DNA of 64,000 nucleotides, taken from NCBI RefSeq assembly GCF_041438865.1, contig NZ_CP109450.1, positions 1,777,001-1,841,000 of the forward strand, in the 5' to 3' direction. Made by a program: the position numbers and the translations under genes. The notes beneath the pieces were generated by a model. The model searched no databases, was not told the origin of the DNA, and saw only the letters and a list, made by a program, of their open reading frames with translations. Below, piece by piece: positions 33,597 to 42,218 of this stretch (positions are counted from its first letter, which is position 1; each line of letters starts with the position of its first letter). Source of the DNA: Streptomyces sp. NBC_01471 (lineage in GTDB: Bacteria; Actinomycetota; Actinomycetes; Streptomycetales; Streptomycetaceae).

Positions 33597-33624
33597 ACGG
33601 CGGAGGCCCGGAGGCCTCCGCCGT
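33597..33624 (-). terminator. Strong hairpin with UNCG-type loop between rpsB and tsf
   Basis: ACGGCGGAGGCC (33597-33608) pairs perfectly with GGCCTCCGCCGT (33613-33624). The minus-strand loop is TCCG, a UNCG-class tetraloop. It follows the rpsB stop by 21 bases and probably reduces readthrough into tsf, which would set the S2:EF-Ts ratio. Confidence 0.75.
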
Positions 33625-33645
33625 CAACAACCGAACCGGTGAGGG

Positions 33646-34581
33646 TCAGGCCTGCTCGGCGTCCGCGGCCGGGGCGGCGGGCGCCTCGGCGGCAGGGGCC
33701 TCGGCAGCGGGCGCCTCGGCGGCCGGAGTCTCGGCAGCGGCCTCGGCGTCCGCGACCTTCTCGGTCTCGGCAGAGGTCTGGACGACCTCGGCGCCGTCCT
33801 TCTTCTCACCGTCGAGCAGGTCACGCTCCCACTCGGCGAGCGGCTCGGAGGCAGCCTTCTCGCCCGGCTTCTGGTCGCCGGTCGCAGCGCCGGAGCGGGC
33901 GATGAGGCCCTCGGCGACGGCGTCGGCGATCACGCGGGTGAGCAGGGTGACGGAGCGGATCGCGTCGTCGTTGCCCGGGATCTTGTAGTCGACCTCGTCG
34001 GGGTCGCAGTTGGTGTCGAGGATCGCGACGACCGGGATGTGGAGCTTGCGCGCCTCACCGACGGCGATGTGCTCCTTCTTGGTGTCGACGATCCAGACGG
34101 CGCTGGGCACCTTCTGCATCTCGCGGATACCACCGAGGGTCTTCTCCAGCTTGGCCTTCTCGCGCGAGAGGACCAGGAGCTCCTTCTTGGTGAGGCCGGA
34201 GGCGGCCACGTCCTCGAAGTCGATCTGCTCAAGCTCCTTCAGACGCTGAAGGCGCTTGTAGACGGTGGAGAAGTTGGTCAGCATGCCGCCGAGCCAACGC
34301 TGGTTGACGTAGGGCATGCCCACGCGCGTCGCCTGCTCGGCGATCGCTTCCTGGGCCTGCTTCTTGGTACCCACGAACATGATGGAGCCGCCGTGGGCGA
34401 CGGTCTCCTTGACGAACTCGTAGGCGCGGTCGATGTACGACAGCGACTGGAGCAGGTCGATGATGTAGATGCCGTTGCGCTCCGTGAAGATGAAGCGCTT
34501 CATCTTCGGGTTCCAACGACGGGTCTGGTGACCGAAGTGGACGCCGCTCTCCAGCAGCTCCCGCATCGTGACGACGGCCAT
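33646..34581 (-). CDS. rpsB: 30S ribosomal protein S2 with acidic Ala-rich C-terminal extension
   Basis: This 311-aa S2 protein is needed for late 30S assembly and S1-related mRNA binding. The core is canonical ([21 protein letters not shown] quoted in part: [41 protein letters not shown]). The last ~70 residues are a low-complexity tail rich in Ala, Glu and Pro, encoded by 15-base repeats at 33683-33742, which lengthens it beyond the ~240 residues of E. coli S2. I chose ATG 34581 with AAGGAG upstream; the frame's extra 75 upstream codons lack coding character. It is the first gene of the rpsB-tsf block. Confidence 0.97.
   Translation of the reverse strand: MAVVTMRELLESGVHFGHQTRRWNPKMKRFIFTERNGIYIIDLLQSLSYIDRAYEFVKETVAHGGSIMFVGTKKQAQEAIAEQATRVGMPYVNQRWLGGMLTNFSTVYKRLQRLKELEQIDFEDVAASGLTKKELLVLSREKAKLEKTLGGIREMQKVPSAVWIVDTKKEHIAVGEARKLHIPVVAILDTNCDPDEVDYKIPGNDDAIRSVTLLTRVIADAVAEGLIARSGAATGDQKPGEKAASEPLAEWERDLLDGEKKDGAEVVQTSAETEKVADAEAAAETPAAEAPAAEAPAAEAPAAPAADAEQA
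33683..33742. repeat. Four 15-bp imperfect repeats in the rpsB 3' end
   Basis: Units begin at 33683, 33698, 33713 and 33728 (GCCTCGGCGGCAGGG and variants; the last starts GTCTCGG). They encode an EAPAA-type pentapeptide repeat in the S2 tail. Length variation between strains is likely. Confidence 0.7.
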
Positions 34582-34831
34582 GGCCGTACTCCTTGATGTA
34601 CTCGGTTGTCGCGACCGCAGGATTGCTGTCGCGCCTGACGCCCACACGCGCCGTGCCACAAGGGACCGAGAGGCGCGTCCATCGACCGCTGATGGGGTGA
34701 TGGGGGGCGTGCGAAGTCGACCCGGTGACCCGGATCGCCACCAGAAGTGTACGGGACCCGGTGGGTGCCGGGTGACGGCGATGTCCACAACCGGCTGGTA
34801 GTCCACAGATACCGGCCATGATCCCCGCGAA

Positions 34832-34857
34832 CCCCCGTACTGGGGGACGGTTCCCCC
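34832..34857 (+). promoter_or_regulatory. Two mutually exclusive hairpins at the M23 peptidase ribosome binding site
   Basis: The GGGGGA at 34842-34847 is the only Shine-Dalgarno-like element for the ATG at 34858. It can pair with CCCCC upstream (34832-34836) or with TCCCCC directly before the ATG (34852-34857, loop CGGT). Either fold would hide the site. Confidence 0.4.
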
Positions 34858-35943
34858 ATGTCCCTCATGTACCTGTACGAGAACGCCCGGGGCCGCGATG
34901 CCCGCGAACCGGACACCCCTGGCCTGAAGGCATGGTTCGCCCGGTTACTCGTGGCGGTGTGCGCGGTGTGCGCGGTGTGCGCGGTGTGCGCGGTGCTGCC
35001 GGCGGCCGTGGCCGCGATGGCCGTCGCCTCCGGGGCCGGGCTCCCTCGCACCGAGCCGCCCGCCCTGTCCGCGAGGGGAGCGGACGCGCCGACGGTGCCG
35101 GCGCGCGTACCCGCGCCGGCCGACCGCAGCTGGCCGGTGGCCGGCCGTCCACGGATCGTTCACGGCTGGGACCCGCCCGCCTCTCCATACGGGCCGGGGC
35201 ACCGCGGGGTCGACCTGGCCTCCGCACCCGGCACACCGGTCCTGGCCGCCGCACCCGGCCGGGTCACGTTCGCGGGCCGGGTGGCCGGGCACGGGGTGCT
35301 CACCATCGCGGTGTCGGGCACACCCCTGCGCACGACATACGAACCGGTCCGGGCGCTCGTCGGGACGGGGGACGAGGTGACCGCGGGCCGGCCGGTCGCC
35401 GTACGGGAGGACGGGCCGTCCCACTGTCCGTCGGGCTGTCTGCACTGGGGGCTGTTGCGCGGTGACGTCTACCTGGACCCGCTGTCGCTGCTCCCGCCCG
35501 GACTGCTGCACCTGGGGCCGTCCAGGCTGCTCCCGGTATTCGGAGTTCCGGAGCCCACAGCGGCACCGGAGATCACAACGGCACCGGGGACGACGGGGGC
35601 GACCAGGGCGACAGTGATCACAGGGCTCCACCCCGCGGGACGCACGCACCGGCGGTGCGCACGCACTGGCGGGCGTCAGCCCTGGACGCCGCCCAGGGCC
35701 ATCGCGACGGCCGCTTCGGCCACCACCGCGGGGTCCTCGGCCGAACCCGTCTCGATGCGCCGCACCGCCGCGTCCACCACTCCCTGGAGCAGCATCGCCG
35801 CGAGCCTCGGCTGGTCGTGGTGCAGAGCTTCGAGCGCCTCGACGATCATCGCGATGAGACCGCCGTGCGCGGCACGGATCTTCTCGCGAGCGCCCGCGTC
35901 GAGCTCGCCCGCGGAGATGGCCACCACCGCCCGGTGGCGCTGA
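34858..35943 (+). CDS. M23-family (LytM-type) peptidase whose frame runs into the convergent TetR gene
   Basis: This exported protein has an N-terminal membrane segment (~30-60) and one M23 domain at ~95-225 with zinc motif GHRGVDLA (HxxxD) and the later [16 protein letters not shown]23 enzymes cleave peptidoglycan cross-bridge peptides; with few flanking sequences it may instead be a regulatory LytM domain. Recognisable sequence ends near [10 protein letters not shown] (~35550). The frame then continues to 35943, and its last 268 bases are antisense to the TetR coding region, so ~90 C-terminal residues are likely non-conserved. A lost stop or a frameshift is possible. The hydrophobic segment contains a 9-base repeat tract. 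Confidence 0.7.
   Translation: MSLMYLYENARGRDAREPDTPGLKAWFARLLVAVCAVCAVCAVCAVLPAAVAAMAVASGAGLPRTEPPALSARGADAPTVPARVPAPADRSWPVAGRPRIVHGWDPPASPYGPGHRGVDLASAPGTPVLAAAPGRVTFAGRVAGHGVLTIAVSGTPLRTTYEPVRALVGTGDEVTAGRPVAVREDGPSHCPSGCLHWGLLRGDVYLDPLSLLPPGLLHLGPSRLLPVFGVPEPTAAPEITTAPGTTGATRATVITGLHPAGRTHRRCARTGGRQPWTPPRAIATAASATTAGSSAEPVSMRRTAASTTPWSSIAASLGWSWCRASSASTIIAMRPPCAARIFSRAPASSSPAEMATTARWR
34954..34995 (+). repeat. Tandem 9-bp repeat (GCGGTGTGC x4 plus a partial copy) in a membrane segment
   Basis: Four perfect copies start at 34954, 34963, 34972 and 34981, with a degenerate fifth. In frame they encode Ala-Val-Cys repeated through the signal/membrane segment of the M23 protein, giving four cysteines. 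In-frame length change by slippage is expected. Confidence 0.85.
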
Positions 35944-36257
35944 TCGCCGACCAGCGCCAGCTGCTGGCGCACATACGCCTCGACCTTGCCCGCCGGATCA
36001 GGGGCCCGCTCCATCGCGGACTCGATCTCCGCGGCCCAGACCGGGAAGTCGACGGCACAGAGCTCTTCCACCACGGCGGCGCGCGAGCGGAAGTACTCGT
36101 ACACGGAGGAGCGCGCGAGGCCGGTGCGCTCGGCGAGGGCCGGGAAGGTCAGCGCCTCCGTGCCGCCTTCGGAGAGGAGGGTGCGAGCGGCGTCCAGCAG
36201 GGCACCGCGCTGCATGGTTCGGTGTTCGGCCACGGAGGCCGCTCGAATCCTGGGCAC
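35676..36257 (-). CDS. TetR family transcriptional regulator
   Basis: This 193-aa regulator has a TetR helix-turn-helix in its first ~60 residues (GALLDAARTLLSEGG, then LTFPALAERTGLARSSVYEYF as the DNA-contact part, with the YxYF ending) and a helical ligand-binding remainder. It lies between the M23 peptidase gene, which converges on it and overlaps its 3' end, and whiG, 49 bases downstream of... its own start side. Its effector and targets cannot be inferred; an orthologous position next to whiG is known in Streptomyces. Codon use is ordinary on this strand, so I consider it the genuine gene in the overlap. Confidence 0.9.
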   Translation of the reverse strand: MPRIRAASVAEHRTMQRGALLDAARTLLSEGGTEALTFPALAERTGLARSSVYEYFRSRAAVVEELCAVDFPVWAAEIESAMERAPDPAGKVEAYVRQQLALVGDQRHRAVVAISAGELDAGAREKIRAAHGGLIAMIVEALEALHHDQPRLAAMLLQGVVDAAVRRIETGSAEDPAVVAEAAVAMALGGVQG

Positions 36258-36306
36258 GGGCCCACTTTACGGAAGCCCCTTCGGCAGGCACGATTCGCCT
36301 GCGGAA

Positions 36307-37143
36307 TCAGCGGCCGACGTCCGACAGCTTGGCGCGAAGCTGCAGGACCGATTTGGTGTGGATCTGGCTGACCCGGCTCTCCGTGACCCCGAGGACATGG
36401 CCGATCTCAGCCAGCGTGAGGCCCTCGTAGTAGTACAGCGTGACGACGGTCTTCTCCCGGTCGGGGAGCGTGTTGATGGCGCGGGCCAACAGTCTGCGCA
36501 GCTCGCGTCCCTCGGCCAGCTCCACCGGGTTGTCCGCGGCGGTGTCCTCCAGGGTGTCCATCAGGCTCAGCCGGTCACCGCCCTCGCCGCCGACGTGCAG
36601 CAGCTCGTCCAGGGCCACTACATTCGCCAGCGACAACTGGCTGAAGACCGCGTGCAGTTCCTCGACGGCGATGCCCATCTCGGCCGCGACCTCGGCCTCG
36701 GACGGAGTGCGGCGCAGCTGGGCCTCCAGCGTGGCGTAGGCACGCTCGACCGCACGTGCCTTCTGCCGGACCGAGCGGGGAATCCAGTCGAGCGCGCGGA
36801 GTTCGTCGATCATCGCCCCGCGGATCCGGGTGATCGCATAGGTCTCGAACTTGATGGACCGCTCGATGTCGAACTTCTCGATGGCGTCGATCAGTCCGAA
36901 GACGCCGGAGGACACGAAGTCGGCCTGCTCGACATTGGGCGGCAGCCCCACGCTGACCCGGCCCGCGACGTACTTCACCAGGGGCGAGTAGTGCAGGATC
37001 AGCTGCTCGCGCAGCCGTTTGTCGCCCGTCGACTTGTACGACCGCCACAGCTCATCGAGTGATGACGGCGCGGGGGGCCGAATATGGCCACGTGCAGCCG
37101 GTGGCGCTGCCGCGCGGTCAGACCCGGACGTGTGCTGGGGCAT
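36307..37143 (-). CDS. whiG: RNA polymerase sigma factor WhiG
   Basis: This 278-aa FliA-class sigma factor commits Streptomyces aerial hyphae to sporulation; in S. coelicolor it activates whiH and whiI and is antagonised by the anti-sigma factor RsiG with c-di-GMP. Region 2 ([28 protein letters not shown] and [19 protein letters not shown], near residues 45-105) and region 4 ([18 protein letters not shown], then [19 protein letters not shown]) are complete. I chose ATG 37143 with AAGG six bases upstream; it gives the family's usual length of about 280 and N-terminus MPQHTSG. The 208-base region to dprA must hold its promoter. No RsiG gene is in the window. Confidence 0.97.
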   Translation of the reverse strand: MPQHTSGSDRAAAPPAARGHIRPPAPSSLDELWRSYKSTGDKRLREQLILHYSPLVKYVAGRVSVGLPPNVEQADFVSSGVFGLIDAIEKFDIERSIKFETYAITRIRGAMIDELRALDWIPRSVRQKARAVERAYATLEAQLRRTPSEAEVAAEMGIAVEELHAVFSQLSLANVVALDELLHVGGEGGDRLSLMDTLEDTAADNPVELAEGRELRRLLARAINTLPDREKTVVTLYYYEGLTLAEIGHVLGVTESRVSQIHTKSVLQLRAKLSDVGR

Positions 37144-37351
37144 TCGTTGCCTTGAGCCGTTCTGCTGGGACCTGCGTGGGACTTGTTTTGAGCCGGATTC
37201 CTTGTGAGCGTAGCGTGACTGGAGCATCGCAGGGCGCGATGAGTACGTCATAGCACCTGTGTGCCGCGGTCCCGTGGACCGCGTCGGGGAGGTGATGCCG
37301 GAAGGCCCCTGCCGAGGCTGCGACATCACCTTTTCACCCGATTGCCCCAGG

Positions 37352-38521
37352 TCAAGCATCGCCTCGCCGGGTGTCCGCGATCTGTGGCGCCGCCACTGCC
37401 AACTGCCATCCTTCACTTCGCCGTTCAACAAACCCCAACGAGTGGAGTTCGTACAGCCTCGCGAGCGCTTCGTCGGCCGTTGTCCCGGCCTCGCGGGCCA
37501 CATCACGCCCGTCCATCGCGCCACGGCCCGGAAGCGCCTCCAGCACCCGGGCGGCTACCGGTCCGAGGAGGTCCCGCGGCAGGACAGGACCATGTCTGCC
37601 GGGTGCCAGATCGCCGATGTCCCCCACCAGCTCGGCGACTTCGGCCGCGTCGGTGACCAGAACACCCCCGCCGCGCAGCAGTTCGTGCACACCGGCTGAG
37701 AGCCCGCTGGTGACCGGCCCCGGCACACCCATCGTGTACCGGCCGAGCTTCTGCGCACTGCGCGCGGTGGCCAGTGAGCCGCTGCGGTACTGGGCCTCGA
37801 CGACCACGGTTCCCCGGGTGAGCGCGGCGATCACGCGGTTGCGGAGGATGAAGCGGCTGGGCGTGGGGTGGGCACCCGGTGGCAACTCACCGATGAGCAG
37901 ACCCTGTTCCGCGATCCGCCCGATCATCTCGGCGTGACCGCGCGGGTAGACCGTGTCGACACCGCAGGCCAGCACGGCGATGGTGGCGCCGCCGGCGGCG
38001 AGCGCACCGCGGTGGGCGGCGCCGTCGACACCGAAGGCAGCTCCCGACACGACGACCCAGCCGAGCTCTGCGAGGCCCGATCCCAGGGCAGCCGCCATGT
38101 GCGCCCCGTAAGCCGTACAGGCGCGGGCACCGACCACCGCGACGGAGCGCAGCGCCCATATCCGCAGATGGGGCCGGCCCCGCACCCAGAGCCCGATCGG
38201 CCGTGCGTCCCCCAGGTCGTCGAGCTGCGCCGGCCATTCCGGGTCGCCCGGACAGATGAACCGCCCGCCGCCCGCGTCCGCGTCCCGCAGATCCCGCTCG
38301 GGCCGCGCCGCGGCCGCCCGCAGCCGGTAGCCGCCGAGCCGCTTGGCGCTCGCCCCGGGGAACGCCGCCTCCCCGCCGTCCGCCATGGTGCGCAGCCGCC
38401 GCCACAGCTCCACGGCCCCCAGTTCGCGCAGCAACCGGCCGCCCAGTTCGTCACCCGGCTCGACGATCCGGGTCAGGGCGGCCCGGGCCAGCCGCTCGTC
38501 CCCATCGGTGTCCGTACTCAT
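37352..38521 (-). CDS. dprA: DNA-processing protein DprA
   Basis: This 389-aa protein of the DprA/Smf family loads RecA on incoming single-stranded DNA in transformable bacteria. Here it probably serves recombination or plasmid handling. An N-terminal helical part precedes the Rossmann core, with [29 protein letters not shown] and [25 protein letters not shown] segments (quoted in pieces), and a C-terminal winged helix ([20 protein letters not shown]). I chose ATG 38521 with AAGGA upstream; it overlaps the comM stop by four bases. The companion competence genes comEA/comEC are not here. Confidence 0.93.
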   Translation of the reverse strand: MSTDTDGDERLARAALTRIVEPGDELGGRLLRELGAVELWRRLRTMADGGEAAFPGASAKRLGGYRLRAAAARPERDLRDADAGGGRFICPGDPEWPAQLDDLGDARPIGLWVRGRPHLRIWALRSVAVVGARACTAYGAHMAAALGSGLAELGWVVVSGAAFGVDGAAHRGALAAGGATIAVLACGVDTVYPRGHAEMIGRIAEQGLLIGELPPGAHPTPSRFILRNRVIAALTRGTVVVEAQYRSGSLATARSAQKLGRYTMGVPGPVTSGLSAGVHELLRGGGVLVTDAAEVAELVGDIGDLAPGRHGPVLPRDLLGPVAARVLEALPGRGAMDGRDVAREAGTTADEALARLYELHSLGFVERRSEGWQLAVAAPQIADTRRGDA

Positions 38522-40140
38522 CCGGCGTCCTTCCCTGCGGCGAGCAACGCCCCGCGGTCCACGCCGGTCCGCAGCTGGAGGGCCAGCCCGACGTCCTGGG
38601 CGCCCGGCCGGTCGCGGCCCGCCAGGTCGGCGACCGTCCAGGCCACTCTCAGGACCCGGTCGAGACCTCGGGCCGTGAGCAGCCCTCGCTCCATGTCCCG
38701 CTCGGCCGCGGCGAGCGCACCCGGCGCGGCCGTCCAGCGGGTCCGCAGCTCGTGGCCCGGCACCTCGCTGTTGGTGCTCCACGGCGTGCCGGCCAGCCGC
38801 GCCGCCGCCCGCTCCCGGCCCTCCCGTACCCGAACGGCCACAGCGGCGGACGACTCACCCGCACCGCCCTGCTCCATGAGATCCGAGCGGCGCACCGGCT
38901 CCACCTCGACCCTCAGATCCACCCGGTCGAGCAGCGGGCCGGAGAGTCTGGCCTGGTACCGGCGGACCGCCGACGGCGGGCATTCGCACCCCGAGCCGTT
39001 CATCGTGTGCCGGCCGCAGGGGCAGGGGTTGGCGGCCAGCACCATCAGGAACCTGGCGGGCAAGCGCACCACCCCGGCGCTGCGCGCGACCACCACGTGC
39101 CCGGACTCCAGCGGCTGGCGGAGCGCGTCGAGGACCCGGACGGAGAATTCGGGTGCCTCGTCGAGGAAGAGGACCCCTCGGTGTGCCAGGGACACGGCTC
39201 CGGGCCGGGGCAGTCCGTTGCCGCCGCCGACCAGCGACTGCATGGTCGCGGAGTGGTGGGGAGCACAGTACGGCGCGGTCCCGATCAGTGGCTCCCCCGG
39301 TGGGAGGATGCCGGCCACCGAGTGGACCGCCGTGACCTCCAGCGACTCGTGCCTGGTCAGCGGCGGCAGGATCGCCGGAAGCCGCTCGGCCAGCATGGTC
39401 TTGCCCGCACCGGGAGGCCCGTGCAGCAGCAGATGGTGGGCCCCGGCGGCGGCGACCTCCAGTGCCTTTCTGGCGGTCGGCTGCCCCGCCACGTCCGCGA
39501 GATCGGGCCCCGCCCCGGGTCCCGGCCCCGGGGCCAGCCCGGTGCCGGCACCGGCGCCCGGCACCATCAGCCCTGCCAGCATCGAGTCCGGCTGCCCCCG
39601 CACCGGAGCCGCCTCGTCGGGGACCGGCTCACCGGTGAGTACGGCGATGAGCTGCCGCAGGCTCCGCACCCCGAGCACCGAGATCCCCGGCACCAGCGAC
39701 GCCTCCCCCGCGGTCTGCTCCGGGACCACGACCTGGCTGTATCCCGCCTCGGCCGCCGCCAGCACAGCGGGCAGAATGCCACGTACCGGCCTGACCCGGC
39801 CGTCGAGCCCCAGCTCACCGATGAGCACCAGATCGGCGATCTCCTTCGGGTCGACGCGCTCGGCCGCCCCCAGGACGGCGCAGGCGACAGCCAGATCGAA
39901 CCCGCTGCCGCTCTTCGGCACCGACGCCGGACTTAGCCCGACCGTGAGCTTCTTCTGCGGCCACTCGGCGCCCGAGTTCACCACGGCGGCCCTGACCCGG
40001 TCCCGGCTCTCGATGAGGCTCTTGTCCGGCAGCCCCACCAGGGTGAAAGCGGCGATGCCCGGTTCGAGATCCGCCTGGACCTCCACCACCACGCCGTCGA
40101 CCCCGACCAGCGCGACCGAACACGCACGTGCGAAGCCCAT
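38518..40140 (-). CDS. comM: YifB/ComM family Mg-chelatase-like AAA+ ATPase
   Basis: This 540-aa protein of the YifB/ComM family is a hexameric helicase-like AAA+ enzyme that promotes branch migration during integration of donor DNA. The N-terminal Lon-like domain is followed by Walker A HGPPGAGKTML and Walker B VLFLDEAPEF, with HHSATMQSLVGGG and the Cys-rich NPCPCGRH typical of the family. Coupling to dprA (4-base overlap) and to yraN (TGATG) makes a yraN-comM-dprA operon, widely conserved in actinobacteria. A Gly/Pro-rich linker (GAGAGTGLAPGPGPG) separates the domains. Confidence 0.93.
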   Translation of the reverse strand: MGFARACSVALVGVDGVVVEVQADLEPGIAAFTLVGLPDKSLIESRDRVRAAVVNSGAEWPQKKLTVGLSPASVPKSGSGFDLAVACAVLGAAERVDPKEIADLVLIGELGLDGRVRPVRGILPAVLAAAEAGYSQVVVPEQTAGEASLVPGISVLGVRSLRQLIAVLTGEPVPDEAAPVRGQPDSMLAGLMVPGAGAGTGLAPGPGPGAGPDLADVAGQPTARKALEVAAAGAHHLLLHGPPGAGKTMLAERLPAILPPLTRHESLEVTAVHSVAGILPPGEPLIGTAPYCAPHHSATMQSLVGGGNGLPRPGAVSLAHRGVLFLDEAPEFSVRVLDALRQPLESGHVVVARSAGVVRLPARFLMVLAANPCPCGRHTMNGSGCECPPSAVRRYQARLSGPLLDRVDLRVEVEPVRRSDLMEQGGAGESSAAVAVRVREGRERAAARLAGTPWSTNSEVPGHELRTRWTAAPGALAAAERDMERGLLTARGLDRVLRVAWTVADLAGRDRPGAQDVGLALQLRTGVDRGALLAAGKDAG

Positions 40141-40499
40141 CAGGCCACCCCCCGCGCATGCTCCACCACAGGCGCCCCACGCCCGGGCAGCACGACCCCG
40201 ATCAGATCGATCCGCACCCCGCCGGGCGGCGCCCCGCCGTTCGCCGCGAGCCAGCACTCGGCGAGCCGTCTGAGCCGGTCGGCCTTGACCGGGGTGACCG
40301 CGGCCATCGGATGTTCGAAAGAGCCTTCCCTGCGGGTCTTCACCTCGCAGACGACCAGCGCGTCGCCGTCCCGCGCCACGATGTCGATCTCGCCCGACCT
40401 GCACCGCCAGTTCCGCTCGACGACGGTCATTCCGGATCCGGCCAGCGTCCTCGCCGCCAGCTCCTCGCCGTACCGCCCGAGTGCCCCCCGTGCGTTCAT
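40140..40499 (-). CDS. UPF0102 / YraN family nuclease-like protein
   Basis: This 119-aa protein has the restriction-endonuclease-like fold of the YraN family. The motif residues are present: GEELAARTL at the start, then [25 protein letters not shown], with the D/ExK catalytic pattern (EVK; quoted in pieces: [17 protein letters not shown]). Role unproven; it is nearly always next to comM and dprA, and is thought to act on DNA. The start at 40499 gives the normal length, and the stop overlaps the comM start by one base. Confidence 0.9.
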   Translation of the reverse strand: MNARGALGRYGEELAARTLAGSGMTVVERNWRCRSGEIDIVARDGDALVVCEVKTRREGSFEHPMAAVTPVKADRLRRLAECWLAANGGAPPGGVRIDLIGVVLPGRGAPVVEHARGVA

Positions 40500-40582
40500 T
40501 CGGCACCACCTCCGGCACCGACTGTGCCGCCCGGGCAGCCACCGTGTGGATCTTGGTGGATTACTCGCCGGTTGTGGACAAC

Positions 40583-40891
40583 TCAGCCACCCGGAAGTTC
40601 GAGGTCGCTCTTGTTGAGCTCCTCGATGTTCACATCCTTGAAGGTCAGTACGCGTACCTGCTTGACGAACCTGGCCGGCCTGTACATGTCCCAGACCCAG
40701 GCATCAGCCATCGACACCTCGAAAAAGACCTCGCCCTGTACGGAGTGCACCTGCATCTCGTAGTCGTTGGTGAGGTAGAAGCGCCGCTCGGTCTCGATCA
40801 CATATTTGAACAGGCCGACAACGTCGCGGTACTCCCGGTAGAGCTTCAGCTCCATCTCGGTCTCGTACTTTTCGAGGTCCTCGGCGCTCAT
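40583..40891 (-). CDS. DUF2469 domain-containing protein
   Basis: This 102-aa, acidic, soluble protein matches the actinobacterial DUF2469 family ([47 protein letters not shown]). The family is highly conserved in mycobacteria and streptomycetes beside yraN and the signal peptidase/rplS region, but no biochemical role is known to me. It follows the Nudix gene by 54 bases and precedes yraN by 83 bases on the same strand. Confidence 0.92.
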   Translation of the reverse strand: MSAEDLEKYETEMELKLYREYRDVVGLFKYVIETERRFYLTNDYEMQVHSVQGEVFFEVSMADAWVWDMYRPARFVKQVRVLTFKDVNIEELNKSDLELPGG

Positions 40892-40945
40892 GGCATGTTC
40901 CCCTTCAGCCGTGCGTCCCCCTATTGTGCGCCGCTCCCCGCACCC

Positions 40946-41434
40946 CTAGACGATTTCCGGGGCCAGGACCACCGGTGCAGCCGGGGGACCCTCGTCGAGC
41001 AGCGTGCGCAGCAGCCCGGCGAGCCTGGTCGGGTACACCGTCTCACGCGTCGCGGACAGTTCGGCGGAAGTCCACCACCTCAGCCCCGCGACACTGCGCT
41101 GCTCCAGCGGGGTCAGCCCGTCCATGGCGGTCGCCGTCCGAGTGGTTCGCCCGAGAAAGTACCGCTCGTCCTGGTTCCACCGGCGCCCGTCGAACGGGAA
41201 CGAGCAGACCCGGGTCCACAGCACCGGGCCGAGGTCCACCGTGTCGATGCCGGTCTCCTCCCGTACCTCGCGGAGCGCGGCCTCCTCGTGGGTCTCCCCG
41301 GCCTCGACACCTCCGCCCGGAGTGAACCACCAGGTACGCGCCGGATCGGCGGGCTCGAATCCGTGCATCAGCAGCACCCGGTCGGCCGGATCGAGCAGGA
41401 TGACGCGCGCCACCTCCCGCAGCTCAGCCGGCAC
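40946..41434 (-). CDS. NUDIX hydrolase
   Basis: This 162-aa Nudix enzyme hydrolyses a nucleoside diphosphate linked to another group. The Nudix box is complete: GGVEAGETHEEAALREVREE followed by TG (Gx5Ex7REUxEExGU), located near residues 40-62. No feature fixes the substrate; family members here could clean oxidised nucleotides or cleave ADP-ribose. Its start overlaps the 3' end of sipZ by 11 bases, so it is translationally linked to the signal peptidase cluster. Confidence 0.9.
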   Translation of the reverse strand: MPAELREVARVILLDPADRVLLMHGFEPADPARTWWFTPGGGVEAGETHEEAALREVREETGIDTVDLGPVLWTRVCSFPFDGRRWNQDERYFLGRTTRTATAMDGLTPLEQRSVAGLRWWTSAELSATRETVYPTRLAGLLRTLLDEGPPAAPVVLAPEIV

Positions 41435-42173
41435 CGGCGGGCACCTTCTTCCTGCCGCCCAGCCGCCGTGCGAGCGGCCCGTAGACCGCCCCGCCCAGGA
41501 TCAGCACCACTCCGGCCAGCACAGCGGCCAGGATCAGCTTCAGCGGCCCCGGCTGGGAGACCCCGCCCGGCAGCGCGGCGAAGCCCTTGGGCCGCTCGAC
41601 CGTTCCGCCGCTGAGCGGCCACGCGATGGCGTCGACCCGAGCGGAAACCGTCGAGCGCGGTACCGAGCCGTGGGACGCGTCCTGGAGGTGGACGCGTGAG
41701 TCCATCGAGTTGGTGCGCTCGTCACCGAGCAGGAAGAGCCGCCCCTCGGGCACCTTCACCGTGAACGCCATCGCGGAGGCCCGCCCCTTGGAGAGCGAAT
41801 CGGCCTTGAGATACGGCTCGTTGATCCCCTCGCCGTTCACCGTGAGGCGGCCCCTGCTGTCGCAGCAGGCGACCTCGTCGCCGCCGACTCCGACGACCCG
41901 CTTCAGCATCGGCATGTCGCCCCAGTCGGGGTCCTTGAAAACCACCACGTCCCCGCGGTGCACCGCACTGCTGTCTATTCGCTGTGCCAGTACCCGGTCC
42001 CCCACCTGCACGGTCGGGGTCATCGAGTCCGTAGGCACGGTGTACGGCTTGTACTCCACCGCACCCCAGGCGAACCCTCCGAGAAAGAGCACGCAGCCGA
42101 CGGCCACGGCCAGACCCGACAGCGCACTGCCGAGCCGGCCGCCACCCTCACTCGTACGTACTGTTCCGCTCAT
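41424..42173 (-). CDS. sipZ: Type I signal peptidase SipZ
   Basis: This ~249-aa membrane-anchored serine protease removes Sec and Tat signal peptides. It has an N-terminal membrane segment, a catalytic Ser in VPTDSMTPTVQVGDR, a catalytic Lys in LKRVVGVGGD, the box GDERTNSMDSR, and a second C-terminal membrane segment (LILAAVLAGVVLILGGAVYG). I chose ATG 42173 (GGGAG seven bases upstream) over the in-frame ATG 18 bases earlier. It is the last of four tandem paralogues, as in the sipWXYZ cluster of S. lividans. It diverges most in box sequences (VPTDS instead of IPSGS). Confidence 0.92.
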   Translation of the reverse strand: MSGTVRTSEGGGRLGSALSGLAVAVGCVLFLGGFAWGAVEYKPYTVPTDSMTPTVQVGDRVLAQRIDSSAVHRGDVVVFKDPDWGDMPMLKRVVGVGGDEVACCDSRGRLTVNGEGINEPYLKADSLSKGRASAMAFTVKVPEGRLFLLGDERTNSMDSRVHLQDASHGSVPRSTVSARVDAIAWPLSGGTVERPKGFAALPGGVSQPGPLKLILAAVLAGVVLILGGAVYGPLARRLGGRKKVPAGAG

Positions 42174-42218
42174 CCCAGCGCTCCCCCACATCGGAGATCG
42201 ACGATCTGGGAGCGCACC

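Noticed and set aside
34582..34857. A ribosomal leader or S2 autoregulatory structure upstream of rpsB
   Set aside because: No known leader motif is visible; TACACT on the minus strand near 34747 is an isolated -10 candidate with no convincing -35.
36307..37143. A flagellar FliA rather than WhiG
   Set aside because: The N-terminus, length, developmental context and neighbours match WhiG; no flagellar gene is present.
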